The notes under the pieces were generated by a model. The model ran no database searches, was not told where the DNA came from, and saw only the letters and a program-made list of their open reading frames with translations. A stretch of DNA of 64,000 nt, taken from Melioribacteraceae bacterium 4301-Me. Its GTDB lineage: Bacteria > Bacteroidota > Ignavibacteria > Ignavibacteriales > Melioribacteraceae. Every line of letters starts with the position of its first letter. Positions within the stretch are counted from its first letter, which is position 1. Positions 53,882 through 63,056 of this stretch are shown here, one piece after another. The stretch covers positions 62,001 through 126,000 of the forward strand of contig JBGORM010000002.1 of NCBI GenBank assembly GCA_041538185.1, given 5' to 3'. The position numbers and the translations under genes were made by a program.

Positions 53882-54077
53882 TTACCAACTGTTTAGCCGG
53901 ACGGGTTTTAAGCTTTCCCTTTTTAACAAGGTTTAGGTTTTCTACGGCCTTTTTTATTTCTCCTATAAGCAGTGCCTTTTGCGGAGAAATTCTCTTAGCT
54001 TTTACAAAGGGAAGATTGTTAAGTAGTTCCATTACAAAATCTGCTTTATTGTCTTTTATATCTATAAGTACCTTCAT
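53871..54077 (-). CDS. Antitoxin of the toxin-antitoxin pair
   Basis: 68-residue small acidic/basic protein (MKVLIDIKDNKADFVMELLN ... VKAKRISPQKALLIGEIKKAVENLNLVKKGKLKTRPAKQLVNEL) directly upstream of and overlapping the RelE-like toxin by 11 bases. The PhD/YefM-type pattern is not clear; the N-terminal strand and helix followed by a basic helical C-terminus fit DUF2281/antitoxin-like proteins in Bacteroidota. A 15-bp palindrome 36-50 bases upstream is a probable autoregulatory operator. Assignment is by position and size. Confidence 0.72.
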   Translation of the reverse strand: MKVLIDIKDNKADFVMELLNNLPFVKAKRISPQKALLIGEIKKAVENLNLVKKGKLKTRPAKQLVNEL

Positions 54078-54112
54078 GATTCCACTTTTATTTGCTAATC
54101 ATAATACATAAC

Positions 54113-54127
54113 AAGTTTACTAAACTT
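54113..54127. promoter_or_regulatory. 15-bp palindrome, probable TA operator
   Basis: AAGTTTA-C-TAAACTT, seven perfect pairs around one base, 36-50 bases upstream of the antitoxin ATG. Position and size fit autorepression by the antitoxin or the complex. Confidence 0.55.
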
Positions 54128-54156
54128 ATAAATTAATATCAAATTTTTATTCTTAG

Positions 54157-54469
54157 CACTGTTGTCCAAAATAATTTTGAAATCAAATCCCGAAGGGATG
54201 AATTACCAAATAAATTTAGAAAACTTCATGATTTTGGACTATTCTACTTGTCTTGTGAATCAAACCCCATCTCGTCCCTACGGGACTTTTAACTTAAGTT
54301 TGATATTTATTTATTCTATAACTATATAATCCCTAAAGGGATTACATTGGTTTAAGCATAATCAAAGCTTTATTGCCCCCTCAGGACAAAATATTTATAG
54401 GATAAAGAACAAAGAAATAGATTAAGTCCCTTTAGGGACGAAATAAAAAATATATTGGACAGATATGAT
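54157..54469. repeat. 313-bp hairpin-rich repeat, copy A
   Basis: Colinear with 57840-58152 at a constant offset of 3683 bases, without gaps and with about 13 substitutions (about 96% identity). It carries GGGA/TCCC mini-hairpins: ATCCC-GAA-GGGAT, GTCCC-TAC-GGGAC, AATCCC-TAAA-GGGATT and GTCCC-TTTA-GGGAC. Several substitutions hit stems in one copy only. Non-coding. Confidence 0.9.
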
Positions 54470-54515
54470 TCTGAGTTTACTGGCAATAACTTCTTTTTTG
54501 TTGCAATAAAATTTA

Positions 54516-57362
54516 TTACAATAAACCAGTAATAGATTTAATCACGGCATCGTGCAGTGCTGGACGCACATTTAAGATTTTTAAGTTGTTTCTTGTCGGA
54601 TAAACCCGGTTTGTTAAAAATACAACAATCAATTTTCTTTCAGGGTCAGTCCAAACCGAAGTACCTGTGTAACCAGTATGACCATAGGAATTTGGACTGA
54701 AAAGATTGCCAGCAGAAGAACCTTTTTCAGACTTAGTATCCCATCCCAAAGCACGTGAACTTTCTTCCGATTGCCTTTTTGTAAACAATTCGACTGTCTG
54801 TGGTTCAATAAATTTTTTACCTTGATAATACCCTTTTTGGAGAATCATTTGAAGTAGCTTAGCAAGGTCACCTGATGTTGAGAACAATCCAGCATGTCCT
54901 GCAACTCCACCCAGCATCGATGCAGTTTCATCGTGCACTTCACCAATTAAAAGTCGATGACGCCAGTAATTATCATTCTCAGTTGGTGCAATTCTATCTT
55001 TGTAAATTGCCGGGGGATTGTAAAAAGTGCTGGTCATGCCAAGTGGATTGAAAATTTCTTCTTTGCAAAACTGGTCTAATGTTTTACCGGTAACTTTTTC
55101 AATAATTTTTCCTACCGTAATCATTCCGAGGTCTGAGTACACTGTTTTTGTCCCGGTTGGATAGTCAAGTTTAGTTGTGTAAATATCGTTCAATACATCT
55201 TCTGCATTATCATACATTTCATAATATCTTTTATAAGCCGGCAAACCGCTGTTGTGCAAAAGCAGATTTCTGATTGTAATATTTTCTTTTCCATTCTCAG
55301 CAAATTGAGGAATATATTTTGAAACTTTGTCATCGAGCTTAAATAATCCTCTATCAATACAAATCATAGTTGCAGTAGTCGTTGCAATTACTTTTGAGAC
55401 AGAAGCGAGGTCATAAATTGTGTTGGGTGTTACGGTTCTCGAAGTATAATCATAAGTCAAATGTCCATAGCCTTTTTGGTAGATGATTTTGCCGTCCTTA
55501 GCTATTAAAAGGGAAGTGCCGGGGAAAGCAGTGTCCTTAATTGCTTTTTCTATTACTTCATCAACTAATTTAAATTTATTATCTGCAGATGAACTAAACT
55601 CATTTTCCATTCGGAGGGCAGTTTGTTTTAATTTTATTCCTGTACCGTAAATGTACTTTGTATTTGGTATAGAAATAGGGAGTTTGCCTGTAATAGGTAT
55701 TTCACCAAAAATTGCTTCTGCTAATGCAGCCTCAGAAACTTCGGTGTCGCCATAGTTGCATAAATAAGTTGGTGCTTCCGGGAATAATGAAAGAACATAA
55801 GGGTTTCCGTGAGAGCTAATAACTGTAGGCTTTTTTAGTGCTAGTACATCTTTAATTAATTTTATTTGAGGTTCGGTTAAACCTAAGTTTCCTGAAAAAG
55901 CTCTTACCTTTAAATAAATAGAAATAAAAACTTCGTCGGCATTTTTTGTATCTGCAATTGTTTTCTCGAAGTCTTTATCATCGGAATTAATTGGTAATAA
56001 ATCTGTATTTAAGTGATATAATCTTTCTTTTAAAAGATTGTCAAAATATGTATGATTTCCGGAATAATTTTCGTCAGAAATTATAATGTGTAAAAAGTTT
56101 TTATTTGCATCTGCAAGAACAGGAATTAAGTGGTTGTCATCTTTAACAAGAGTGATTGATTTTCTAGCAAGCTTGACGGATATATTCCAGTGTTCTTTTA
56201 TGCCGACATGATTGGCAATATCATCAATGTCAACAAATTTTTTGTTGTTCAAACCCGCCCATTTTTTAGCAAGCAAAATTTTTCTTACTGAGTGATTAAG
56301 TCGTTCTTCAGTAAGGTCGCCTTTTTTAACAGCTTCAATAATTGCGTTGATAGCTTCTTCAGGGTCATCTGGGAAAAGTATACAATCGTTGCCGGCTTGA
56401 ACCGCTTTAACAGTAGCTTCTGCAGTAGAAAATGAATTGGTTATAGCATGCATATTTAATGCGTCTGTGACTATTAATCCTTTAAATCCCATTTCTTTTT
56501 GAAGTAAATCTGTAACAATAGACTTTGACAATGTTGAAGGTAAGTTTTTTTCTTTTTCAAATGCAGGTACTTCAAGGTGTCCAATCATTACCGACATGAC
56601 ACCATTTTCTATATTTGATTTAAAGGGTGCTAATTCCAACCTTCTTAATTCTTCTTTTGAGGATGTAATTAAAGGTAACTCTTGATGCGAATCAATGTTG
56701 GTGTTGCCGTGACCGGGGAAGTGTTTTGAGGTTGCAATCATACCACCTGCTTGAATGCCTTTTAAAAAAGCATTGCTCAATCTTTCAACAAGTTCAACAT
56801 TTTCGCCAAAGGACCTGACATTAATTATTGGATTTAAAGGATTATTATTTACATCGGAAACGGGTGCATAATCTTGGTTGACTCCAATTGCTTTTCCTTC
56901 TTCTGCAATTATTTTGCCCATTTGAAATGTTAATTCTGTGTCATCAGCGGCTCCAATTCCCATATTGTATGGAAAAACTGTAGCATCGACAGCACTTTGT
57001 GCTACCCCTCTTTCATAATCAGCAGCAATTAATAAAGGTATTTTTGCAATTGATTGCAATTTATTGGTTAAGACAGCTTGATCATAAATATTACTGTTGA
57101 AAAATATTAATCCGCCAACATGTAAGTCTTTTACTAAATGTTCTATGCGTTTGTAATCGCGACTGTCAACGCTCATGTATTTTCCAAAAACTTCAGGAAA
57201 AACCATTTGTCCCGCTTTTTCTTCTATGGTCATTTTAGATAGAATGCTCTCAACCCATTGATCGGCATTGTTGTTAAAAATTTTGCTTGTGTTAGTTTGT
57301 TGTGAAAATATTAATGAGGCAAATGCAAAAGAAGCAATAAGAATTGTAATGTTGAATTTCAT
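54516..57362 (-). CDS. GH3 beta-N-acetylhexosaminidase (NagZ-like) fused to a beta-lactamase-fold domain
   Basis: 948 residues, two enzymes in one secreted protein. Signal peptide MKFNITILIASFAFASLIFS. GH3 part (about 30-600): SILSKMTIEEKAGQMVFPEV, AADYERGVAQSAV, the NagZ-specific loop SKHFPGHGNTNIDSHQELPLI (His-Asp acid/base pair, about 221-241) and VTDALNMHAITN with the nucleophile Asp (about 306). Then a GH3 C-terminal-type segment (about 380-590). Beta-lactamase/class C-like part (about 620-940): LASVSKVIATTTATM with Ser-x-x-Lys, VYSDLGMITVGKIIEKVTGK with Tyr-Ser-Asp, and YGHTGYTGTSVW with His-Thr-Gly. The fusion is known in Bacteroidota; the second domain may be a peptidase or esterase on muropeptides. 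It is flanked by copies of a 313-bp repeat. Confidence 0.92.
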   Translation of the reverse strand: MKFNITILIASFAFASLIFSQQTNTSKIFNNNADQWVESILSKMTIEEKAGQMVFPEVFGKYMSVDSRDYKRIEHLVKDLHVGGLIFFNSNIYDQAVLTNKLQSIAKIPLLIAADYERGVAQSAVDATVFPYNMGIGAADDTELTFQMGKIIAEEGKAIGVNQDYAPVSDVNNNPLNPIINVRSFGENVELVERLSNAFLKGIQAGGMIATSKHFPGHGNTNIDSHQELPLITSSKEELRRLELAPFKSNIENGVMSVMIGHLEVPAFEKEKNLPSTLSKSIVTDLLQKEMGFKGLIVTDALNMHAITNSFSTAEATVKAVQAGNDCILFPDDPEEAINAIIEAVKKGDLTEERLNHSVRKILLAKKWAGLNNKKFVDIDDIANHVGIKEHWNISVKLARKSITLVKDDNHLIPVLADANKNFLHIIISDENYSGNHTYFDNLLKERLYHLNTDLLPINSDDKDFEKTIADTKNADEVFISIYLKVRAFSGNLGLTEPQIKLIKDVLALKKPTVISSHGNPYVLSLFPEAPTYLCNYGDTEVSEAALAEAIFGEIPITGKLPISIPNTKYIYGTGIKLKQTALRMENEFSSSADNKFKLVDEVIEKAIKDTAFPGTSLLIAKDGKIIYQKGYGHLTYDYTSRTVTPNTIYDLASVSKVIATTTATMICIDRGLFKLDDKVSKYIPQFAENGKENITIRNLLLHNSGLPAYKRYYEMYDNAEDVLNDIYTTKLDYPTGTKTVYSDLGMITVGKIIEKVTGKTLDQFCKEEIFNPLGMTSTFYNPPAIYKDRIAPTENDNYWRHRLLIGEVHDETASMLGGVAGHAGLFSTSGDLAKLLQMILQKGYYQGKKFIEPQTVELFTKRQSEESSRALGWDTKSEKGSSAGNLFSPNSYGHTGYTGTSVWTDPERKLIVVFLTNRVYPTRNNLKILNVRPALHDAVIKSITGLL

Positions 57363-57736
57363 GACAGTATACCTAATTGTTAATTAAAATGTTAAATGCA
57401 AGTTTTTCATCAGCTTGCGATTATCATGTTAGAAAAGTTTGCCTTTCTATCTAATAAAATTTTGCTATTTAGGTTAATTACATCGAACAAATAATAATTA
57501 ATAAATAGTAAATAATAAATTATCATGAATTCTCATGTATTTTTGGGTTAAATATAGTTTTGCTACAGCAATCGCAAATTCCCTTATTAAAGATTTTAAA
57601 ATAACTCAATAATGTCAAAAAGGATTTGTGGTTTTTGTCGGTTTCAGAGATGTGGTTTATGATTTAATATTGCTTTTTGTTATGAAAGTTTAGAATACAG
57701 AGAATTGGCATAAAACTTATTAATATTCTTTTTTAT

Positions 57737-57748
57737 AACCTTAGTAAC
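57737..57748 (+). repeat. Half-site of the dispersed 50-bp element
   Basis: AACCTTAGTAAC, identical to the left end of copies 3-5, but the ACCTTATTACCTTAT end is missing at the expected distance. Confidence 0.5.
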
Positions 57749-57839
57749 AATTCTCTCCTTTAACAAAAAACCTTTTTAGCTTATTCAAAAGGTTTTGCTA
57801 TTGTCTGATACTAAAAACATATCGGTTTTTAATAAACAT

Positions 57840-58152
57840 CACTGCTGTCCAAAATAATTTTGAAATCAAATTCCGAAGGGATGAATTACCAAATAAATTT
57901 AGAAAACTTCATGATTTTGGACTATTCTACTTGTCTTGTAAATCAAACCCTATCTCGTCCATACGGGACTTTTAACTTCAGTTTGATATTTATTTGTTCT
58001 ATAATTATATAATCCCTAAAGGGATTACATTGGTTTAAGGATAATCAAAGCTTTATTGTCCCGTCAGGACAAAATATTTATAGGATAAAGAACAAAGAAA
58101 TAGATTAAGTCCATTTAGAGACGAAATAAAAAATATATTGGACAGATATGAT
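57840..58152. repeat. 313-bp hairpin-rich repeat, copy B
   Basis: Second copy of the repeat at 54157-54469, same orientation. The AATCCC-TAAA-GGGATT hairpin is intact and TTGTCC-CGTCA-GGACAA is better paired here than in copy A, while the first two and last hairpins carry mismatches. Confidence 0.9.
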
Positions 58153-58273
58153 AAACATATTAAGCTTACTAAATTATCACGTAAATATGAATTAGAATAA
58201 ATAAATTTATTAAATTAAGTATGTAGTTTTAAGAAATAATTATCACGCCTTAAAAATAATTAAGGAATTTTTA

Positions 58274-59743
58274 TTGGCTGGTCATCCCGTAGATTATATC
58301 ATTATAGTTGGTTATTTAATTTTTATCGCTGCTTTTGGGATAATTTCAGGTGGTAAACAAAAGTCAGTTGATGATTATTTCTTAGGTTCAAAGTCAGTTC
58401 CTTGGTGGGCAGTTTGCTTTTCAATTGTTGCAGCTGAAACGAGCACCTTAACTTTTATTTCAATTCCAGGATTAGCTTACTCGGCCAACTTAAATTTTCT
58501 CCAGGTTACAATTGGTTATTTATTAGGTAGAATTGTTGTAGCTTTTATATTTCTTCCTGCTTATCAGAAAGGAGAGTTAAAAACAGCCTACTCATATCTT
58601 GAAAATCGCTTTGGTGCAAAGACAAGGTCATTTGCGTCTATTATTTTTCTTTTCACTCGTACGGCTGCAGATGGCGTTAGGTTATTTGCCACTGCAATTC
58701 CATTAAAATTAATGTTGAATATAAGCTATCCATTAGCAATAATTATAATTGCAATTGTTACACTAGTTTACACATACACTGGTGGCGTAAAAGGAGTAAT
58801 TTGGGTTGATGTAGTTCAAATGTTCATCTATCTTGGCGGTGCAATTATAGCTGCAATATTTTTATTAAATATAATTCCAGGCGGATGGAACGGAATTTAT
58901 TCAATAGCTGAGACAGAGCATAAATTTTCAATAATTAACTTAGGAATGGATAAAGGGATAAGTGATTTCTTTAGTCAGCCATATACTTTAATTGGTGGAT
59001 TAATAGGCGGTGCATTTCTCTCGATGGCTTCTCATGGAACTGACCAACTAATCGTGCAAAGATTATTAACAACTAAAACACTTAAAGATAGTCAAAAAGC
59101 AATAATTGGAAGCGGAGTAATTGTAATTATTCAGTTTACAATCTTCTTAATTGTAGGGGTTATGCTTTACGCTTATTACGGTAAGATTAATGCAAAACCA
59201 GATGAAATTTTTCCGAAATTTATAATTGAGGTGCTTCCACCTGGAGTAACTGGAATTATTATTGCTGGTTTGTTTGCTGCCGCAATGTCTACTCTTGCCG
59301 GGTCCATGAGTTCTCTTTCTTCTTCAACAATGATTGACTTATTCATTCCCTTAAAAAATAAGATTAGTTCTAATCTAAATGCTCAAAGGAGTATTGTTAA
59401 TAAGAATGAACTAAAAATTTCTCGCATGATAACTATTTTATGGGCAGCACTCTTGGTTCTTGCAGCTTTATTTTTTATGAATACTTCTCAGGCTGTTGTA
59501 GAGCTTGCACTTAGTATTGCGTCATTTACTTATGGCGGCTTGCTTGGCACTTTTCTTTTAGGAATACTCTTGAAAAAAACAAAACAAAAAGAAGCTCTTG
59601 CTGGATTTACAATCGGCATTGTTACTATGATAATTGTTATTTCGCTTAAAATAATTGCGTGGACTTGGTATACACTTGTGGGAGTGTCCGCTACAATAAT
59701 AGCTGGATTTTTAATTGGTGTTTTTTTAGAAAAGAAAAATTAA
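58274..59743 (+). CDS. Sodium/solute symporter (SSS family)
   Basis: 489 residues, about 13 membrane helices, of the solute:sodium symporter family. Seen: GGKQKSVDDYFLGSKSVPWWAVCFSIVAAETSTLTFISIPGLAY (about 26-69), the DFFSQPYTLIGGLIGGAFLSMASHGTDQLIVQRLLTTKTLKDSQKAIIGSG segment (about 231-281) and GITGIIIAGLFAAAMSTLAGSMSSLSSSTMIDL-type Na2-site helix. TTG start with AAGGA seven bases upstream. Next to the GH3/NamZ genes, an amino-sugar or muropeptide-derived sugar is a plausible substrate (inference). A foldase gene follows after 163 bases. Confidence 0.9.
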   Translation: MAGHPVDYIIIVGYLIFIAAFGIISGGKQKSVDDYFLGSKSVPWWAVCFSIVAAETSTLTFISIPGLAYSANLNFLQVTIGYLLGRIVVAFIFLPAYQKGELKTAYSYLENRFGAKTRSFASIIFLFTRTAADGVRLFATAIPLKLMLNISYPLAIIIIAIVTLVYTYTGGVKGVIWVDVVQMFIYLGGAIIAAIFLLNIIPGGWNGIYSIAETEHKFSIINLGMDKGISDFFSQPYTLIGGLIGGAFLSMASHGTDQLIVQRLLTTKTLKDSQKAIIGSGVIVIIQFTIFLIVGVMLYAYYGKINAKPDEIFPKFIIEVLPPGVTGIIIAGLFAAAMSTLAGSMSSLSSSTMIDLFIPLKNKISSNLNAQRSIVNKNELKISRMITILWAALLVLAALFFMNTSQAVVELALSIASFTYGGLLGTFLLGILLKKTKQKEALAGFTIGIVTMIIVISLKIIAWTWYTLVGVSATIIAGFLIGVFLEKKN

Positions 59744-59906
59744 TAATTAATTACACACTGTCTTGTAATAGACGTTCCTTTTCACATTGCTTATCTGCTT
59801 AAGTTACCTTATTTACATTATTGCGATTCTTTTATTTGATTTTTCTATTCAATATACTTGTAATCATATAAATTTCAGTTTGCAAAAAAAACTAAAAAGT
59901 ACACTC

Positions 59907-61727
59907 ATGAAAACTATCTTGATTATGATTTCATTTCTTTTATTATCATTGCATCTTTACGCACAAAGTAACAGTGTGCTTGCAAAAGCAGGCAATGAAG
60001 AAATTACTGTCGATGAATTCTTAAAAAGATTTGAATTCTCACCTCATGCTAGAACAGAAACGGCTTTTGATTCTGCAACAACTAAAAGAGATTTTCTTTA
60101 TACCCTATTAGCTGAAAAAATTTTGTCACAAAAAGCCAAAGAATTAGGAATACAAAATACCCCAGAAATTAAAACCGTGATGAAATATTTATCTGATCTT
60201 TACTTAAGAGATGCTCTATATCAAAAAGAGATAAAAGACAAGGTGAAAATTTCAAGCAATGAAATTGCCGAAGGCAAGTTTAAAATCAGCCGAACACTAA
60301 AAACAAAATTTATTTTTTCTGAAAATAGAGATGAAATCGAATCAATTTATAATAAACTAAAAGCGGGGTTATCATTTGATTCTTTATTATCCATTAGACC
60401 TGAAAACAAAGAACAACCTCAGCCATCGGAAGTAACTTTTGGAACTATGAATAAAGCTATTGAAGATTCTGTGTATAAACTTTTCCCCGGTCAGTTTACT
60501 TCTCCAATTAAACTGAAAGAAGGTTGGTATATTTGTAAGGTTTACGATGTTCAAACAAAACAAGACTTAACACAAGAAGACCTTAAAAAAATAGAAAATG
60601 TAATTCGTGCCCGTCAAGAAGATGCTATTTATGAAAATTTCTATAAGAAATTTTTTAAAGGAATTGTAATTAATGCAAATCGAAATCTTTTCGATGAAAT
60701 ATATAAACATTTGCTTAGGCGGTTTACCGCTAAATATTCAGATGAATCATCCCCCAAAAATAAATTTGACTTAAATGAAAGTGATATTGATTCTATAAAA
60801 AAGAGCTTGTCAACTAAATTAGATTCGGTCTTCATAAAGTTTAAGAAGGATCCAGTTACAGTCAATCAATTTTTAAGTGAAATGAAACTAATTTCGTTTT
60901 GGACTGATAGTATCGAACCTAAAAGATTACATACAATATTTAATTCGTATGTAGCAAACTATATTCAAAATTCACTACTTTCCAGAGAAGCCAAAAAACG
61001 ACATTATGATGAACTTCCAGAAGTAAAAAACAACCTTAAAATGTGGGAAGATTTTTACTTGGCTAACCGTTTAATGACCAAAGTTTTTAGCCAAATAAAT
61101 GTTAATGATAAAGAAGCGTTGGATTTTTACGAAAAAAATGGCCAAACTGTTCATGCCCCGGATACTGTAAGAGTCTTGGAAATTTTTTCTCATAATCTCG
61201 ATACAATATCTCAAGCATTGAAAGAAATGGAAAATAAAATGAGCTTTGAAGATGCAGCAAGTATTTACAATGAGACTGATTCACTGAAGCTGAGTAAAGG
61301 CAATTTGGGTTATTTTCCCGTTACAGAAAAAGGAGAAATTGGAAAACAAGCCGATAAATTGAAAGTCGGCGAAATCTTCGGCCCAATTAAAAATAATAAT
61401 GGATATTCATTAATTAAATTGGTGGATAAAAGAAAAGGCAGTGTTATTGATTCATTAGGTTTTGATGAAGCTAAAAGTGACTTAAAAAATATAATAAGAA
61501 CTGAAAGAATGTATAAGACTTTAGATACACTTACTGCTAAATCTGCAGTAAAGTATGGAATTACAGTGAACGAAAAACTATTAAGCGACTTAAAGACAAC
61601 TACAATTAACATGCTTGTTTTTAAACGATTTGGATTCGGTGGGCAAATCACTGTAGTTCCTTACAGTCCGCTCTTTGCAACATGGTATAAAATTTATTTA
61701 GATTATTTAAATAAGTCGGTTTTTTAA
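59907..61727 (+). CDS. Periplasmic peptidyl-prolyl isomerase (PpiC/SurA type)
   Basis: Folding factor for exported proteins. I start at ATG 59907, which gives a normal signal peptide (MKTILIMISFLLLSLHLYAQ); the 40 codons upstream are not protein-like. 606 residues. SurA-type N-terminal region NEEITVDEFLKRFEFSPH ... DFLYTLLAEKILSQKAKELGI, then two parvulin-like stretches: about 130-225 (LKTKFIFSENRDEIESIYNKLKAG ... GTMNKAIEDSVYKLFPGQFTSPIKLKEGWYICKVYD) and about 440-515 (APDTVRVLEIFSHNL ... GNLGYFPVTEKGEIGKQADKLKVGEIFGPIKNNNGYSLIKL). A solute-binding protein gene follows four bases after the stop. Confidence 0.83.
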   Translation: MKTILIMISFLLLSLHLYAQSNSVLAKAGNEEITVDEFLKRFEFSPHARTETAFDSATTKRDFLYTLLAEKILSQKAKELGIQNTPEIKTVMKYLSDLYLRDALYQKEIKDKVKISSNEIAEGKFKISRTLKTKFIFSENRDEIESIYNKLKAGLSFDSLLSIRPENKEQPQPSEVTFGTMNKAIEDSVYKLFPGQFTSPIKLKEGWYICKVYDVQTKQDLTQEDLKKIENVIRARQEDAIYENFYKKFFKGIVINANRNLFDEIYKHLLRRFTAKYSDESSPKNKFDLNESDIDSIKKSLSTKLDSVFIKFKKDPVTVNQFLSEMKLISFWTDSIEPKRLHTIFNSYVANYIQNSLLSREAKKRHYDELPEVKNNLKMWEDFYLANRLMTKVFSQINVNDKEALDFYEKNGQTVHAPDTVRVLEIFSHNLDTISQALKEMENKMSFEDAASIYNETDSLKLSKGNLGYFPVTEKGEIGKQADKLKVGEIFGPIKNNNGYSLIKLVDKRKGSVIDSLGFDEAKSDLKNIIRTERMYKTLDTLTAKSAVKYGITVNEKLLSDLKTTTINMLVFKRFGFGGQITVVPYSPLFATWYKIYLDYLNKSVF

Positions 61728-61731
61728 TAAA

Positions 61732-63051
61732 ATGGGAAGCCTGCAAAAATACTTGAAGAAATTCTATCTTTATCTTATTGGAGTAACAGTAGTTGCCCTT
61801 GTTGTTTTTTTTACTCTAACTTATTTGGGAAACCCCTTTCTCTACAGCAGAGAAGGTCCTGTAAAACTTTATTTTGTTGATAACATCTCTCCTGCACATA
61901 AAAAAATTATTGATGCTTTTAATGAGCTTTATAAAGGTAAAATAGAGGTAGTACCAATAAACCTGCCTTTTGAGAAGTTTAGTACCAACGAGAGAAAAGA
62001 ATTGTTAATTAGATTTTTGAGGAGTAGAAATGACAGAATTGATATTTTCTCTGTAGATCAAATTTGGGTGCCGCGTTTTACAAAGTGGACTGAACCATTG
62101 AGAAATTATTTTTCTATTAATGAACGTAATGCAATTTTGGACCCAGCACTGCAGTCGTGTATTTACAATAATCAATTAGTTGCAATTCCGCTTTATTTTG
62201 ATATAAGTGTAATGTACTATCGATACGATATAATTTCAAATCTGCCCGATTTTTCAAAAATAAAATCAGAAATTGACAGCTCTATAACATGGAGCAGATT
62301 TATAGAACTCTATCAAAAATATTTTAAAAACTGCAAGCAGCCATACTATTTATTTGCAGCGGATAATTACGAGGGTTTAATGTGCAGTTTTGTTGAAATG
62401 GTTGCATCACAAAACAATGAATTATTTGTAAACGATTCTGTTAAGTTAAACACACCGCAAAGCAAACGAGCTTTAAGCATGCTGTTTGATATGATAAATA
62501 AATATTCTATGGCACCTAAATACGTAACTGCCTATAAAGAAACCGACTGTAAAGAAGAATTCCTAAAAAAGGAAGGAATATTTTTACGAAGCTGGCCGGG
62601 AAACTTAAAAAATGATATTACTGCAGACTTACATAATAAAATTAAAATGGCACCACTTCCGCATTTTCAAAATGGAAAAGCTGCAAGCGTAATTGGAGGA
62701 TGGGATTTAATGATATCAAAATATTCTACAAAAAAATCTGAGGCAATTGAGTTTATAAAATTTATTCTAAAAGAAAGCACCCAAAAAATATTTTTAGAAG
62801 AAAGCGGGTATTTACCTGTATTAAAAGATATATACGACAATAAGAATTTTTTAATTGAATATCCTGAATTGAAATTCTATAAAAGACTAATTAAGACTTC
62901 GGTGCGAAGGCCTTTTTTAGAAAAATATACACTTTATTCAGATGTAATATCATACTATTTAAATCTAGCATTAAAAAAACAAATATCGATTGATTCGGCA
63001 TTATCTAAAGCAGAACATATAATTAATTCTAACGAATTATTTATCAAGTAA
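61732..63051 (+). CDS. Membrane-anchored extracellular solute-binding protein, family 1
   Basis: 439 residues. N-terminal basic stretch then a membrane helix (YLYLIGVTVVALVVFFTLTYLG, about 13-34) with no clear cleavage or lipobox site, so it is likely anchored. The rest is a MalE-type two-lobe binding protein: ISPAHKKIIDAFNELYKGKIEVVPINLP (about 54-81), IDIFSVDQIWVPRFTKWTEPLRNYF, QLVAIPLYFDISVMYYRYDI, and KMAPLPHFQNGKAASVIGGWDLMISKYSTKKSEAIEFIKFIL (about 308-349). No permease or ATPase gene is adjacent; the next gene is a sensor kinase five bases away. That order suggests a sensing rather than a transport role. Ligand unknown, probably a carbohydrate. Confidence 0.85.
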   Translation: MGSLQKYLKKFYLYLIGVTVVALVVFFTLTYLGNPFLYSREGPVKLYFVDNISPAHKKIIDAFNELYKGKIEVVPINLPFEKFSTNERKELLIRFLRSRNDRIDIFSVDQIWVPRFTKWTEPLRNYFSINERNAILDPALQSCIYNNQLVAIPLYFDISVMYYRYDIISNLPDFSKIKSEIDSSITWSRFIELYQKYFKNCKQPYYLFAADNYEGLMCSFVEMVASQNNELFVNDSVKLNTPQSKRALSMLFDMINKYSMAPKYVTAYKETDCKEEFLKKEGIFLRSWPGNLKNDITADLHNKIKMAPLPHFQNGKAASVIGGWDLMISKYSTKKSEAIEFIKFILKESTQKIFLEESGYLPVLKDIYDNKNFLIEYPELKFYKRLIKTSVRRPFLEKYTLYSDVISYYLNLALKKQISIDSALSKAEHIINSNELFIK

Positions 63052-63056
63052 ATTTT

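Larger units (their letters stand above)
54078..54515. other. Gap holding the TA operator and a 313-bp repeat
   Basis: 438 bases between the antitoxin and the GH3 gene. It contains the palindrome at 54113-54127 and repeat copy A at 54157-54469, which fills most of it. No further frame. Confidence 0.75.
57363..58273. other. Gap between GH3 fusion and symporter genes
   Basis: 911 bases without a gene. It holds a half-site of the 50-bp element (57737-57748) and repeat copy B (57840-58152). The rest is A/T-rich with no clear promoter for either diverging gene; AAGGA (58262-58266) is the ribosome site of the symporter. Confidence 0.75.

Noticed and set aside
59787..59906. N-terminal extension of the PpiC/SurA-type protein from 59787
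   Set aside because: It would hide the signal peptide that begins at ATG 59907 and has no protein-like conservation.
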